A stretch of DNA of 36,819 nt from Thermomicrobiales bacterium (GTDB lineage Bacteria > Chloroflexota > Chloroflexia > Thermomicrobiales > UBA6265). The translations under genes and the position numbers were made by a program. How positions within the stretch are numbered: position 1 is the stretch's first letter; each line of letters begins with the position of its first letter. The stretch covers positions 1 through 36,819 of the forward strand of contig JAMLHR010000025.1 of the NCBI GenBank assembly GCA_023957015.1. The letters are read 5' to 3'. Below are positions 8,492-16,365 of this stretch, in pieces. The notes under the pieces were generated by a model. That model made no database searches. It was not told where the DNA came from and saw only the letters and a list, made by a program, of their open reading frames with translations.

Positions 8492-8536
8492 ATGCAGAAG
8501 GACCAGAAGCGAGATTCGCTTCTGGTCCTTTTGCAT
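8492..8536. terminator. Bidirectional terminator between nuoF and the convergent cyclodeaminase gene
   Basis: A 20-bp stem (8492-8511 with 8517-8536, one G-T pair) closes a 5-base loop. A TTTT tract lies in the right arm and an A-tract in the left arm. It sits between two convergent stop codons, so it can serve both strands. Confidence 0.85.
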
Positions 8537-8539
8537 CTG

Positions 8540-9529
8540 TTAACCGAGATCGATCTCCTGACCGATCCCCTGCTCTCGTGCGGCCCTGAGGGCGTATCCA
8601 CCGACAGCCATATCCTGCACGGCATTCCCCACGGACTTGAAGAACGTGAGCTCGTTGGACGATGTCCGACCCGGGAACTCACCGAGGACCAGTCCCCCTA
8701 GCTCACCAACAATGTCGGCTTCGGTAATCGTGCCGTTCTGGAGCGGAATGATCAGATCGCCTGCTTCGACCAGCGCATGTTCCTTCATATCGACCACGAT
8801 GCGCGCTCGACCGACATACTCGGCTGGTGTCTCCTGCATCTCCGGTGTAAAGGCGCCAACACCGCTCACGTGCGTGCCCGGTTTGACCCAGTCTGCATCG
8901 AACACAGGCTTCTTCGAGGTCGTGGAAAGGCAAATGATATCCGCCTCACGGACCGGCGCCTCGGCTACAGACGTAAACGAGAGCTTACCGGCGAGATGCG
9001 GCCAGTCCTGCTCGATCGCCGCCTGGAAGCGCGGGAACGATGACTCGAAGGGATCGACCACGGTGATCTTCTCGATCGGGCGCACGGCGGCAACACCAGC
9101 TGCCTGGGTCACACCCTGAGCACCACCGCCAATAACGACGAGGTTCTTCGAGTCCTCGCGACTCATCAGCTGGGCACTGGCCCCGGAAACCGCACCCGTG
9201 CGGAGCTGTGTCAGGTACGCACCGTTGATAATTGCCGCCGGTATACCCGTTTGGCTATCGACCATCATTACGGCAGCGTTCGTAACAGGAATCCCAGCTG
9301 CACTGTTCCGCTGGAATACGGAGACAACCTTGAATCCCAGCGCATCGAGTCCTGACATGTAGGCGGGCATGAGCAGGGTGACATCTTTCCCGGGATCAAC
9401 ATCAAGGCCGATCCGAAGCGGTACCTCTGCGCGACCCTGGTAGAGCTCCACAAATGCTTGCTTCACCAACTCAATACACTCTGGCATGGATACCAGTTGC
9501 TGTAAGTCAACCTTCGAGATCGCTAGCAT
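8540..9529 (-). CDS. Ornithine cyclodeaminase / mu-crystallin family protein
   Basis: NAD(P)-dependent family that includes ornithine cyclodeaminase, alanine dehydrogenase and ketimine reductases. From the ATG at 9529 it is 329 residues, the usual length; AGGAGGAGAG lies just upstream. Visible marks are the arginine-rich substrate region (EVPLRIGLDVD), LGFKVVSVF, the family stretch GAYLTQLRTGAVSGASAQLM and the Rossmann motif VVIGGGAQG. DPFESSFPRFQAAIE follows, where the strand-end aspartate can select NAD. VGVGAFTPEMQETP with DMKEHALVEAGD near the end is also typical. The substrate cannot be read from sequence and the flanking genes give no pathway. It runs convergent to nuoF and divergent from the gene at 9924. 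Confidence 0.88.
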   Translation of the reverse strand: MLAISKVDLQQLVSMPECIELVKQAFVELYQGRAEVPLRIGLDVDPGKDVTLLMPAYMSGLDALGFKVVSVFQRNSAAGIPVTNAAVMMVDSQTGIPAAIINGAYLTQLRTGAVSGASAQLMSREDSKNLVVIGGGAQGVTQAAGVAAVRPIEKITVVDPFESSFPRFQAAIEQDWPHLAGKLSFTSVAEAPVREADIICLSTTSKKPVFDADWVKPGTHVSGVGAFTPEMQETPAEYVGRARIVVDMKEHALVEAGDLIIPLQNGTITEADIVGELGGLVLGEFPGRTSSNELTFFKSVGNAVQDMAVGGYALRAAREQGIGQEIDLG

Positions 9530-9923
9530 GGTTTCATCTCTCCTCCTGATACGACTATCGATACTTGCAGTGTACGAGCCTTCCGTTGCTGCCACAACCA
9601 CCGTACGTACGCGGTCATTCGATGACTTATTGTCGAAGAGTGCTTGCTAGCAACTGTATCCACAAACTTCACGGACAATGAAAAACGTGAGGACTACGGG
9701 CTTTTGGCCGAAAAGTACTAGTACGGACATGATGAAGGGACAGTTTGTCCGATCATCCCTTGACCACTAGACACGGGTCCCTTGTCTGGATACAATCTAT
9801 CCAGCGGGGGAGAAACTGCAGATCAAGGTCATCGATTCCGTGACCGGGGAGTCACGTAGTCGGATTTCAATGGCCTGACGTTAGCAGATTACTCCTACAA
9901 CCCAGGCGTAAAGGTTCACTCGT
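9530..9923. other. Divergent intergenic region rich in palindromes
   Basis: No gene is seen in these 394 bases. The region holds three perfect 10-base palindromes (CGTACGTACG at 9602-9611, TTGCTAGCAA at 9644-9653, GTACTAGTAC at 9715-9724). It also holds the hairpins CTTTT-GGCCG-AAAAG (9701-9715), GGACA-GTT-TGTCC (about 9738-9750) and CGTGAC-CGGGGA-GTCACG (9839-9856). It probably carries the promoters and operators for the flanking divergent genes. Confidence 0.6.
9768..9796 (+). promoter_or_regulatory. Probable sigma-70 type promoter upstream of the gene at 9924
   Basis: A -35 hexamer TAGACA (9768-9773), a 17-base spacer and a -10 TACAAT (9791-9796) form a near-consensus promoter. It would give a leader of about 120 bases containing the CGTGAC...GTCACG hairpin (9839-9856). 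Confidence 0.6.
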
Positions 9924-11561
9924 ATGGCAGTGAAAAAGCGGCAATGCGGAACATGCCGGTTTTTCGTTCAATCCGATACTCCAGGATTTGGCACATGCAC
10001 GAATCCGGCCTGGCCGGAATCGAGTGCACCGTTGCTGCTTCTCCGTCCAAACGAACTCGCCTGCCGAACACGCTGGGGAACGAGCCTCTGGCGAGATCCC
10101 AGCGACACCAGCGATCCTGACATCGCCGCCGTCCCGCAACAACCCTCCCTGCCCGAACCCAGCTCTGTGCAACTGCAGTATGACGACGAGGTCACTTCTG
10201 TTTCCATCGCCGGCAGCGCCCGTGGCCAATCATCGTACGATGACGACGTCGTTGATACCAGCAGTGTCATTCCGAGCTCTCTTGCCTGGGAGGACGAACT
10301 TCAAAGCGAACGACGTGAACTGTTGCGCCAGAGTCCACACGATGCCCTGGCAGGCGCTCGCAAACGCCATATGGACAAACAGGCTCGCCAACGCGAACTG
10401 ATTCCGTTTGCCGACGATGAGAACAAAGATCCCATCGACGAGTCCCCATCGCCTGTGTCCAGTGCCGACAGCGCACCAGTGTTCCCGGCCGATGATTTCG
10501 TCGAAGAGGAGCGAGGCTCCGTTGACGATGTCTACGACGATGAGCTGGTTGACGAAGGGATGCCGGGAGCAAGACGCTCTCCTCGGCTCAACAATCTGCT
10601 CAAGTCCCCAAAAAACGGTAAGGCGATGACGCTGGGGGCTGCATCGGAAATGGTGGTCACATCGAACAACCCCGATCATTGCGAACAGTGGAACTCGGTG
10701 CCGCAGATTCAGCAGGGCTTTGAGTTGCCATTGAGCGATCCGGAACCGATGCTCGCACCCAACCGCTCCCTGCGCGTTACCGCAAGTGCCGCTCCGTCGG
10801 TGTCCTATGCACCTGTCAGCCGACCAGTCTCAGTAGCGCGGGAAGTCGTCTCGGAGGATCGCAAGCAATTCGAGCGCGCGCAGCGTCGTATTGAGGTACC
10901 GTTGGCGGACACACAACCGATTCCGACGGAAAACCGTGACAAGCTGACCCATGCGCCATCGAATCAGGCGGCTCTGGTTGATCGCATGAAGTCGAGTCCG
11001 CTCCGTGGTTACCATCCCACGCCGAAGCCAGCCCAACCCGAAGCTCGACCGTCGCGCGTGGCACCGAATGCCAAGGTAAGTTCCCCGATCAACGACACCG
11101 CAGAGCTGCGGACATCACCACCCGCGGTCCGACCAGTACAGCAGGCAACGAAACCAGCCCGGACTCAACAGGCGGGAACACCGGAACCCCGGGTCAGTCC
11201 AACGAAGCGGCCAACGATCCCTCTTCATGTGGATACATCGCCATTCAGGGGCATACCGGTACAGATCGCACCACAGGTACCACGTTGCTGCGGCACCTGC
11301 ACGAGTTATCGGGCCAGCGATGTCGAAGGTCGCGGGTTCTGCGCAAACCAGTACGCAGGTCCGGTGCAGCGAATGGTTTCCGAGACCGATCTGGCCTGCG
11401 AGCACACCTACGGTAGCCTGTGGCTGCCCGCGGATGAAGAGATTTGGTTAACCGAGTTGCCGGATCACGGCGGTCCGACTCCACGAGTCGATGCAATGAT
11501 CGAGCGCCGTGAGCGACGTCAGCGCCCCGTCCTACCGGATATCGAGGAGTTGACATCCTAG
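9924..11561 (+). CDS. Unrecognised 545-residue protein with matching four-cysteine modules at both ends
   Basis: I do not recognise the family. The N-terminal module has Cys8-x2-Cys11-x13-Cys25-x21-Cys47 (CGTCRFF, FGTCTNP, LACRTRWG). The C-terminal module repeats it as Cys456-x2-Cys459-x13-Cys473-x18-Cys492 (CGTCTSY, GFCANQ, LACEHTYGS). The end of each module shares G-[TS]-[SL]-L-W-like text. The roughly 400 residues between are low-complexity, acidic then Pro/Arg-rich, and look disordered. No signal peptide or membrane helix is seen, so it is probably cytoplasmic. The cysteines could bind zinc or an iron-sulfur cluster. AAAGG precedes the ATG. The next gene on the strand encodes a RodZ-like membrane protein, so a link to cell shape or envelope is conceivable but unproven. 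Confidence 0.75.
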   Translation: MAVKKRQCGTCRFFVQSDTPGFGTCTNPAWPESSAPLLLLRPNELACRTRWGTSLWRDPSDTSDPDIAAVPQQPSLPEPSSVQLQYDDEVTSVSIAGSARGQSSYDDDVVDTSSVIPSSLAWEDELQSERRELLRQSPHDALAGARKRHMDKQARQRELIPFADDENKDPIDESPSPVSSADSAPVFPADDFVEEERGSVDDVYDDELVDEGMPGARRSPRLNNLLKSPKNGKAMTLGAASEMVVTSNNPDHCEQWNSVPQIQQGFELPLSDPEPMLAPNRSLRVTASAAPSVSYAPVSRPVSVAREVVSEDRKQFERAQRRIEVPLADTQPIPTENRDKLTHAPSNQAALVDRMKSSPLRGYHPTPKPAQPEARPSRVAPNAKVSSPINDTAELRTSPPAVRPVQQATKPARTQQAGTPEPRVSPTKRPTIPLHVDTSPFRGIPVQIAPQVPRCCGTCTSYRASDVEGRGFCANQYAGPVQRMVSETDLACEHTYGSLWLPADEEIWLTELPDHGGPTPRVDAMIERRERRQRPVLPDIEELTS

Positions 11562-11793
11562 TCACACCCTGTACGAACGTCGAAAATGACCAATCGGGGA
11601 GGAAATCATCGTCTCTATGGCACAAACGGAGTAGACTATTACCAGCAACAAACGGTTGGCTGGAACCACGGTTGCAATGACACAACACTGCATCTGAGGT
11701 CATCAACAACTCACACCACGCATGGCATCGGACCAACGTGAGTTAACGCCGAAACAACGACGCGCTGAACGCGCAACGAGCTTTGGAGCATCC
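11562..11793 (+). other. Intergenic region before the RodZ-like gene
   Basis: 232 bases with no clear gene. An in-frame ATG at 11722 would extend the RodZ-like protein by 24 basic residues (MASDQRELTPKQRRAERA) but has no ribosome site. The ATG at 11794 has GGAG at 11785-11788 and is preferred. No convincing promoter or terminator was found. Confidence 0.5.
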
Positions 11794-12608
11794 ATGGCCG
11801 GATTTGGGGAAACATTACGACAGGCACGCGCCCACAAGAATGTCACCTTGCGGGAAGCCGAGCTTTGAGACACGCATCAATCGTCATCATCTGGCAGCGC
11901 TGGAAGATGAGAGCTTTGATGCCTTGCCACCTGAATCTACACCGGAGTATCCTCGTTCGTAAGTACGCTGATTACCTCGGCCTGGACGCTGGTAAAGTCC
12001 TGGATATGTACCGGGAAGCAGCCGGTGTGGGCCGCGATGTCAGCCCCATGCCCAGCACACCCGTCGAGATGCCACGTATGTGGGCGCCCAACTTCGCCAT
12101 CGTGGCGTTCGGTGTGGTGCTGACAGCGATTGTCTTCGCCTGGGGTTACAGCATTCTGCTTTCACCCTCCGGCAACTCGAACGATATTGCTACTGCAACA
12201 ACCACGTCCGTCACTTCAACGCAAACCGCCGATGCACCCCGGCCAACGGCTCCGGCGGCTCCAACCGTCGAAGCGGTGGCATCCTCCAGCAACCAAACAC
12301 CTGTTATTGGCGGCGATAATCAAAGCGGTATCGAGACCGAAATCTATCGAACTGGCGTCGGTCTGGTTGTAACGGGCGATGTCGATGTTCAGATTCAGGT
12401 CGATGGGCAGATTGTTCTGGAAGGACCGTTGGCCGCTGGCAGCGAAACCGATCTGTATGTAGGTTCTGATTTCGTTATCACCACCAGCGATCCGAGCGTG
12501 ACGTTCTTCAAGAACAGTTGCGGACTAACCTCCAGTTTGTCCATGGGCGAGAGCTACGGTGAGACAGCCACTTTCGCAGCTTCTGCCCGATCTTGCCCGG
12601 CTCCGTAG
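11794..12608 (+). pseudogene. RodZ-like helix-turn-helix / DUF4115 membrane protein, reading frame broken near its start
   Basis: The ATG at 11794 gives MAGFGETLRQARAHKNVTL then stops at 11866. The helix-turn-helix continues in a second frame (ETRINRHHLAALEDESFDALPP) and resumes in a third (RSILVRKYADYLGLD) that runs to 12608. One extra T in CTTTGAG (near 11864-11866), one missing A in GAATC (near 11934) and one missing C in ACCGG (near 11943) together restore a full RodZ-type domain. All three lie in short homopolymers, so sequencing error is as likely as true decay. After the domain come a membrane helix (FAIVAFGVVLTAIVFAWGY), a Thr/Pro linker and a C-terminal DUF4115-like beta domain. RodZ proteins link MreB to the cell wall. 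Translated without repair, only residues from TTG 11865 onward would be read as one frame, without a proper HTH. Confidence 0.8.
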
Positions 12609-12639
12609 CCAGACCGCATAAAGCGATATTGAACCAACA

Positions 12640-12671
12640 TAGCCCCTGAAGCCGTTTGGCTTCAGGGGCTA
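12640..12671. terminator. 14-bp hairpin between convergent genes
   Basis: TAGCCCCTGAAGCC (12640-12653) pairs perfectly with 12658-12671 around GTTT. It sits between the RodZ-like gene and the convergent lipid kinase. There is no strong T-run, so it may terminate weakly or protect 3' ends on either strand. Confidence 0.7.
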
Positions 12672-12675
12672 GTCG

Positions 12676-13587
12676 TTAAGGCATCGGTGGTCCGGGTATG
12701 GAGAATCGAATCGCGGCCGGCAGAATCCCGAACTCTGCCGGCGTTGTATCGGCCACGTCACCATCCAGTTGGATGGACTGCGGTGTCTCACTGGCAAGGG
12801 TGATACGTTTCGCCTTGCGCAATGTCACCCACGGCGACTTGCGCAACTCGACGAGCGGATTGGCTGCCCGAGCCATGACTGCGGCAAGCTCGTGGGCTCG
12901 CTTGGCAGTGACAACCATGACATCCAGGAAACCATCATCCGATCGGATCGACTCATCGATCCGGAATGACGAGCTAATGACCGAAGATCCGTTGGCGATC
13001 AGCACCAGCGGTGACCGAACCGTTAGGTGCTCGTCATCAATCGTGACCTCAAAGGTGTTGGTATTCTCGAACACCGCCTTCATCGCCGGTGGAACATAGG
13101 CCATCCAACCGATACGACGCTTGAGCGCTTCATCCGTAGTTTCAAAGATGCGAGCATCAAGGCCCGTTCCCGCCATATGGAGGAAAAGCTTACCGTTGCA
13201 GGTACCAACATCCATCACATGGACATCGAACGGACCAAACGCCAAGGCAACCGCAGCTTGAACTCCCGTTGGAATCCGTAGCTCCTGCGAGACGATATTG
13301 GTTGACCCCCCAGGGATAATACCGATCGGGATGTCTCGACCAATGACCGCCGCTGCGACCGCGGAGACCGTACCATCGCCTCCGCAAGCGATAACGCCAT
13401 CGACATCTTGAGTGACCGATTTGGCCAAATCGATGGTGGAGACATCGCGCCGTGTCTCATAGATACGCAGATTAACCCCGCTTGGCAGGTACTGACCGAA
13501 CGCGGCTCGAACCTGCATCACGTCAATCCGGGTGTTGGGATTCACAATGGCAACAACGGTATCGCCATCCGAGTAGTGTCGCTTCAT
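12676..13587 (-). CDS. Diacylglycerol / lipid kinase family protein (DAGK catalytic domain)
   Basis: 303 residues of the YegS/DgkB/BmrU type, which phosphorylate lipid alcohols such as diacylglycerol with ATP at the membrane face. Visible motifs are VAIVNPNTR at the start, the nucleotide loop GVIACGGDGTVSAVA, IGIIPGGSTNIVS (GGGTGND in many relatives) and the C-terminal half with LDVMVV and IQLDGDV. A start ATG with AAGGA upstream is clear. It is the last gene of the leftward run that begins with the Ser/Thr kinase. The lipid substrate is not determined by sequence alone. Confidence 0.88.
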   Translation of the reverse strand: MKRHYSDGDTVVAIVNPNTRIDVMQVRAAFGQYLPSGVNLRIYETRRDVSTIDLAKSVTQDVDGVIACGGDGTVSAVAAAVIGRDIPIGIIPGGSTNIVSQELRIPTGVQAAVALAFGPFDVHVMDVGTCNGKLFLHMAGTGLDARIFETTDEALKRRIGWMAYVPPAMKAVFENTNTFEVTIDDEHLTVRSPLVLIANGSSVISSSFRIDESIRSDDGFLDVMVVTAKRAHELAAVMARAANPLVELRKSPWVTLRKAKRITLASETPQSIQLDGDVADTTPAEFGILPAAIRFSIPGPPMP

Positions 13588-13617
13588 ACCGCACGTCCTT
13601 TAGTGTGACGCGTCTGA

Positions 13618-13731
13618 CTACGCGATTTCCTCATCGGGGCCAAAGACACGCTCGACGATCTCATTCGCCAACCAGGTCGCCAAGGCTGTAAGAACGAGGC
13701 CAAGAATACCGCGAGAAACGTTCTTCATCAT
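13618..13731 (-). CDS. 37-residue small protein with a hydrophobic segment
   Basis: A short frame read leftwards: MMKNVSRGILGLVLTALATW then LANEIVERVFGPDEEIA. It has a strong ribosome site, AAGGAGA (complement of 13739-13745), seven bases before the first ATG. Residues about 8-22 are hydrophobic and flanked by basic residues in front and acidic ones behind, as in a single-pass or peripheral membrane peptide. It lies in the 200-base gap between the YggT-like gene and the lipid kinase on the same strand. The family is unknown. The clean ribosome site and codon pattern support a real gene; no homology is claimed. Confidence 0.65.
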   Translation of the reverse strand: MMKNVSRGILGLVLTALATWLANEIVERVFGPDEEIA

Positions 13732-13788
13732 GATGGAATCTCCTTCCGATACAAACATGGTCTACTGTAACGATTGTATCCGGAACAA

Positions 13789-14106
13789 CTACGGTCGTGG
13801 GGAGGTGGCCAGCAATCCCAATGGGAAGAGCAAGATCGCGGCCAGCATAATGAGGTCGACCATCGTCATTGGACCGATAATGGTGTGACCGAAACCAGGA
13901 ACCCGCGCCATTGCATCGGTCAATAGCGCCGTCGATCCAAATACGATACGTCCGATCCAGACACGATCCGTGACACCCAATACCAACATCAGTATCCGCA
14001 CGATCGTGATAGTGGCACCAACGGCGTAGATGAACAGGATGACCTCGAGCGCGACCCGGTTGCGGGCTTCAGTCTCGCGTTTGCGCTGGATGGGATGCTG
14101 GATCAT
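13789..14106 (-). CDS. Small integral membrane protein, YggT-like
   Basis: 105 residues with a polar, arginine-rich head (MIQHPIQRKRETEARNR) and hydrophobic segments at about 20-45 and 83-101. The intervening text (GRIVFGSTALLTDAMARVPG) resembles YggT-family proteins, which are poorly understood and are often linked to osmotic tolerance or division-site proteins. Its ATG overlaps the coaBC stop as ATGA, indicating translational coupling. The family call is tentative because the protein is short and low in distinctive residues. Confidence 0.6.
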   Translation of the reverse strand: MIQHPIQRKRETEARNRVALEVILFIYAVGATITIVRILMLVLGVTDRVWIGRIVFGSTALLTDAMARVPGFGHTIIGPMTMVDLIMLAAILLFPLGLLATSPRP

Positions 14107-15302
14107 GGGTTGTTTACCAGCCCAGCAACACGGGCAACAATCCTTTGCGCCACCTCCGCCTTGGACATCTCCGGCAGGGTCTCGGGTTGGAGATCACGCT
14201 GAATCAGCGTTGCCTGAGAGGTTGATGAACCGATTGTCGCCACAGCGTCGTTGGCGATGATGAGATCGAGTCCCTTGCTGTTCAGTTTGGCAACGGCATT
14301 GGTGATCAGGTCATCGGTCTCGGCGGCGAATCCAACCTTGACCAGACCGGGTTGCTGAACACTGGCGATGATGTCCGGATTCTTGACGAGTTCCAGCAGC
14401 TGTGTATCCTCATCCGGATTCTTCTTGAGCTTGTGCGCGGAGACGCTGGCGGGCCGGAAGTCCGCCACTGCCGCAGCCATGATGAGGATATCGGCCTCTC
14501 GCACCGCTTCCCTAACCGCGGCCAGCATGTCGAGCGCAGATTGAACCCTGACAACATCAATACCGACAGGTGTCGTTGCCACTGTTGGACCAGCGATCAG
14601 GGTCACATGAGCACCAGCATCAACTGCCGCTATCGCGAGGGCGTTGCCCATGGTGCCGCTAGAACCATTGCCAACGAATCGCACAGGGTCAATCGCCTCG
14701 TGCGTTCCACCAGCGGTGATGACCACTCTTCTGCCGGACATCGGACCGGACCGACCCAATGTGCGGCGCACACGATTGACAAGCGTCTCAATGGCAGCGA
14801 GTCGACCATCTCCACTCGCGCCAGACGCAAGCCGACCCGACTCCGGTGGCACGATCTCGATGCCTCGCTCTGTAAGCGTCGCCAGATTGGCAATCGTCGC
14901 TGGATGGTGCCACATGTGGTGCTCCATCGCTGGCGCGATCAGTATCGGAGCCTGTGTGGCCAGCAGCACCGCCCCCAACATGTCATCGGTCAATCCCGCG
15001 AACATCCGCGCGATCATGTTCGCCGTCGCCGGGGCCACAATAACCAGATCGGCCTCGGCTGCCAGGGTGACATGGCCAGAGCGATCTCCCTGCCAACCCT
15101 CGAACACCGATGAGTAGACGGGATTATGGGTGATGGCTGAAAACGAGAGTGGTTGCACGAACTGCTTCGCACCATCGGTCATCACAACCCGGACATCCGC
15201 ACCCAGTTGCACCAATTTGCTGGCCAGATCCACGGCCTTATAGGCAGCGATACCACCGGTAACGCCGAGCACGATCCGCTTATGCGCCAGCGGCTCAGGC
15301 AT
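14103..15302 (-). CDS. coaBC: Phosphopantothenoylcysteine decarboxylase / phosphopantothenate-cysteine ligase
   Basis: Two-domain enzyme for consecutive steps of coenzyme A synthesis. CoaB joins cysteine to 4'-phosphopantothenate with CTP, and CoaC decarboxylates the product using FMN. The start is the ATG at 15302 (MPEPLAHKRIVLGVTGG), which overlaps the aldolase gene by eight bases and has GTGAGGTGG before it. It is 399 residues long. CoaC (1-170) keeps the catalytic histidine (His77, SGHVTLA). The family PxMNxxMW motif reads PAMEHHMW (Glu127), and the ACG active-site cysteine motif reads LASGASGDGR (Ser160). CoaB (about 185-399) has VITAGGTHEAIDPVR, the AAAVADFRP motif and HKLKK. It lies in the leftward six-gene run. 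Confidence 0.93.
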   Translation of the reverse strand: MPEPLAHKRIVLGVTGGIAAYKAVDLASKLVQLGADVRVVMTDGAKQFVQPLSFSAITHNPVYSSVFEGWQGDRSGHVTLAAEADLVIVAPATANMIARMFAGLTDDMLGAVLLATQAPILIAPAMEHHMWHHPATIANLATLTERGIEIVPPESGRLASGASGDGRLAAIETLVNRVRRTLGRSGPMSGRRVVITAGGTHEAIDPVRFVGNGSSGTMGNALAIAAVDAGAHVTLIAGPTVATTPVGIDVVRVQSALDMLAAVREAVREADILIMAAAVADFRPASVSAHKLKKNPDEDTQLLELVKNPDIIASVQQPGLVKVGFAAETDDLITNAVAKLNSKGLDLIIANDAVATIGSSTSQATLIQRDLQPETLPEMSKAEVAQRIVARVAGLVNNP

Positions 15303-16353
15303 GTGCCACCTCACCGATTGCGTAAACGACCCGATCAACGGCGTTATCGTCAATGTGATAGTGGGTAACTAGCCGGATGCCAGCGGCTCCGAGGCTAACG
15401 GAAAGCACCCCGCGTTCCCGCAATGCAGCGACGACCGCCTGCGCATCCTTACGGGGCTTGAAAATCACGATATTGGTTTGCACCGTATCGGTATTGATAT
15501 CGAATGCTGGATACTCGGCGATAGCATCGGCAATCACGCGCGCGCGGGCATGATCCTCCGACAGGCGATCAATCATCGTCTCCATCGCCACTTGAGCGGC
15601 AGCGGCAATCACACCGGCCTGGCGCATCGCGCCACCAAGTAACTTTCGCCGAATGCGTACCTGATCGATGAAGACCTTCGTCCCCACAACCATCGATCCG
15701 ACCGGTGCACCAAGGCCCTTGGAGAAGCAGAACTGAACGGAATCAGCATGAGCGGCGATATCTCGCGCCGGTATCCCAAGATAGGCGGCCGCGTTGAAGA
15801 TGCGGGCACCATCCATGTGGATCGGTAGCCCTCGCTCGTCGGCCAAAGCACGCACTTCAGCGAGGTATGCCTGAGATAGAACCGTGCCTCCACAGAAGTT
15901 GTGCGTGTTCTCGACCGCGATCAGTGCCGGTTGCGGGCTTCCAGGTGTTGACGGTCCGGTGGCAAGCGCAATGGTCTCCAGCTGAAGTGTGCCATTCGCG
16001 TTGGTGGGAACGGCACGAGGCATGACACCCCCAAGCGCGGCGATACCCCCCGATTCACTGCCAAGAATGTGGCAGCGATCTCCAAGAACCACCATCTGCC
16101 CGGGTCGACAGTGCGTGATCACGCTGGAGAGGTTACCCATCGTCCCGCTCGGCATGAAGACACCGGCTTCCTTACCAAGCAGCTCGGCACAGTGAGCCTC
16201 CAGCGCATTGACCGTGGGATCCTCACCATTCTGATCATCACCCACGATCGCGGCCGCCATCGCGGCTCGCATGGCATCCGTGGGATGGGTAACCGTATCC
16301 GATCGCAAATCCACGACACCACTCGTCGCTTGCTGTGTGCGTTCACCGTACAT
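15295..16353 (-). CDS. ltaE: Low-specificity threonine aldolase (PLP-dependent)
   Basis: Cleaves L-threonine or L-allo-threonine to glycine and acetaldehyde, or acts as a related beta-eliminating enzyme. The 352 residues have the family opening VDLRSDTVTHPTDAMR, the GDDQNGEDPTVNALE and MPSGTMGN motifs, HMDGARIFNAA with the cofactor-binding aspartate, and the PLP lysine (Lys212) in FSKGLGAPVGS. AAGGA lies nine bases before the ATG. It begins 12 bases after the Ser/Thr kinase gene and overlaps coaBC by eight bases, so the three are likely cotranscribed. A role in glycine supply is the usual reading; stereospecificity cannot be stated. Confidence 0.92.
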   Translation of the reverse strand: MYGERTQQATSGVVDLRSDTVTHPTDAMRAAMAAAIVGDDQNGEDPTVNALEAHCAELLGKEAGVFMPSGTMGNLSSVITHCRPGQMVVLGDRCHILGSESGGIAALGGVMPRAVPTNANGTLQLETIALATGPSTPGSPQPALIAVENTHNFCGGTVLSQAYLAEVRALADERGLPIHMDGARIFNAAAYLGIPARDIAAHADSVQFCFSKGLGAPVGSMVVGTKVFIDQVRIRRKLLGGAMRQAGVIAAAAQVAMETMIDRLSEDHARARVIADAIAEYPAFDINTDTVQTNIVIFKPRKDAQAVVAALRERGVLSVSLGAAGIRLVTHYHIDDNAVDRVVYAIGEVAHA

Positions 16354-16365
16354 GTGGTCATCCTT

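Noticed and set aside
9530..9601. N-terminal extension of the cyclodeaminase-family gene to 9601
   Set aside because: The ATG at 9529 has AGGAGGAGAG upstream and matches the family N-terminus; the extra 24 residues do not.
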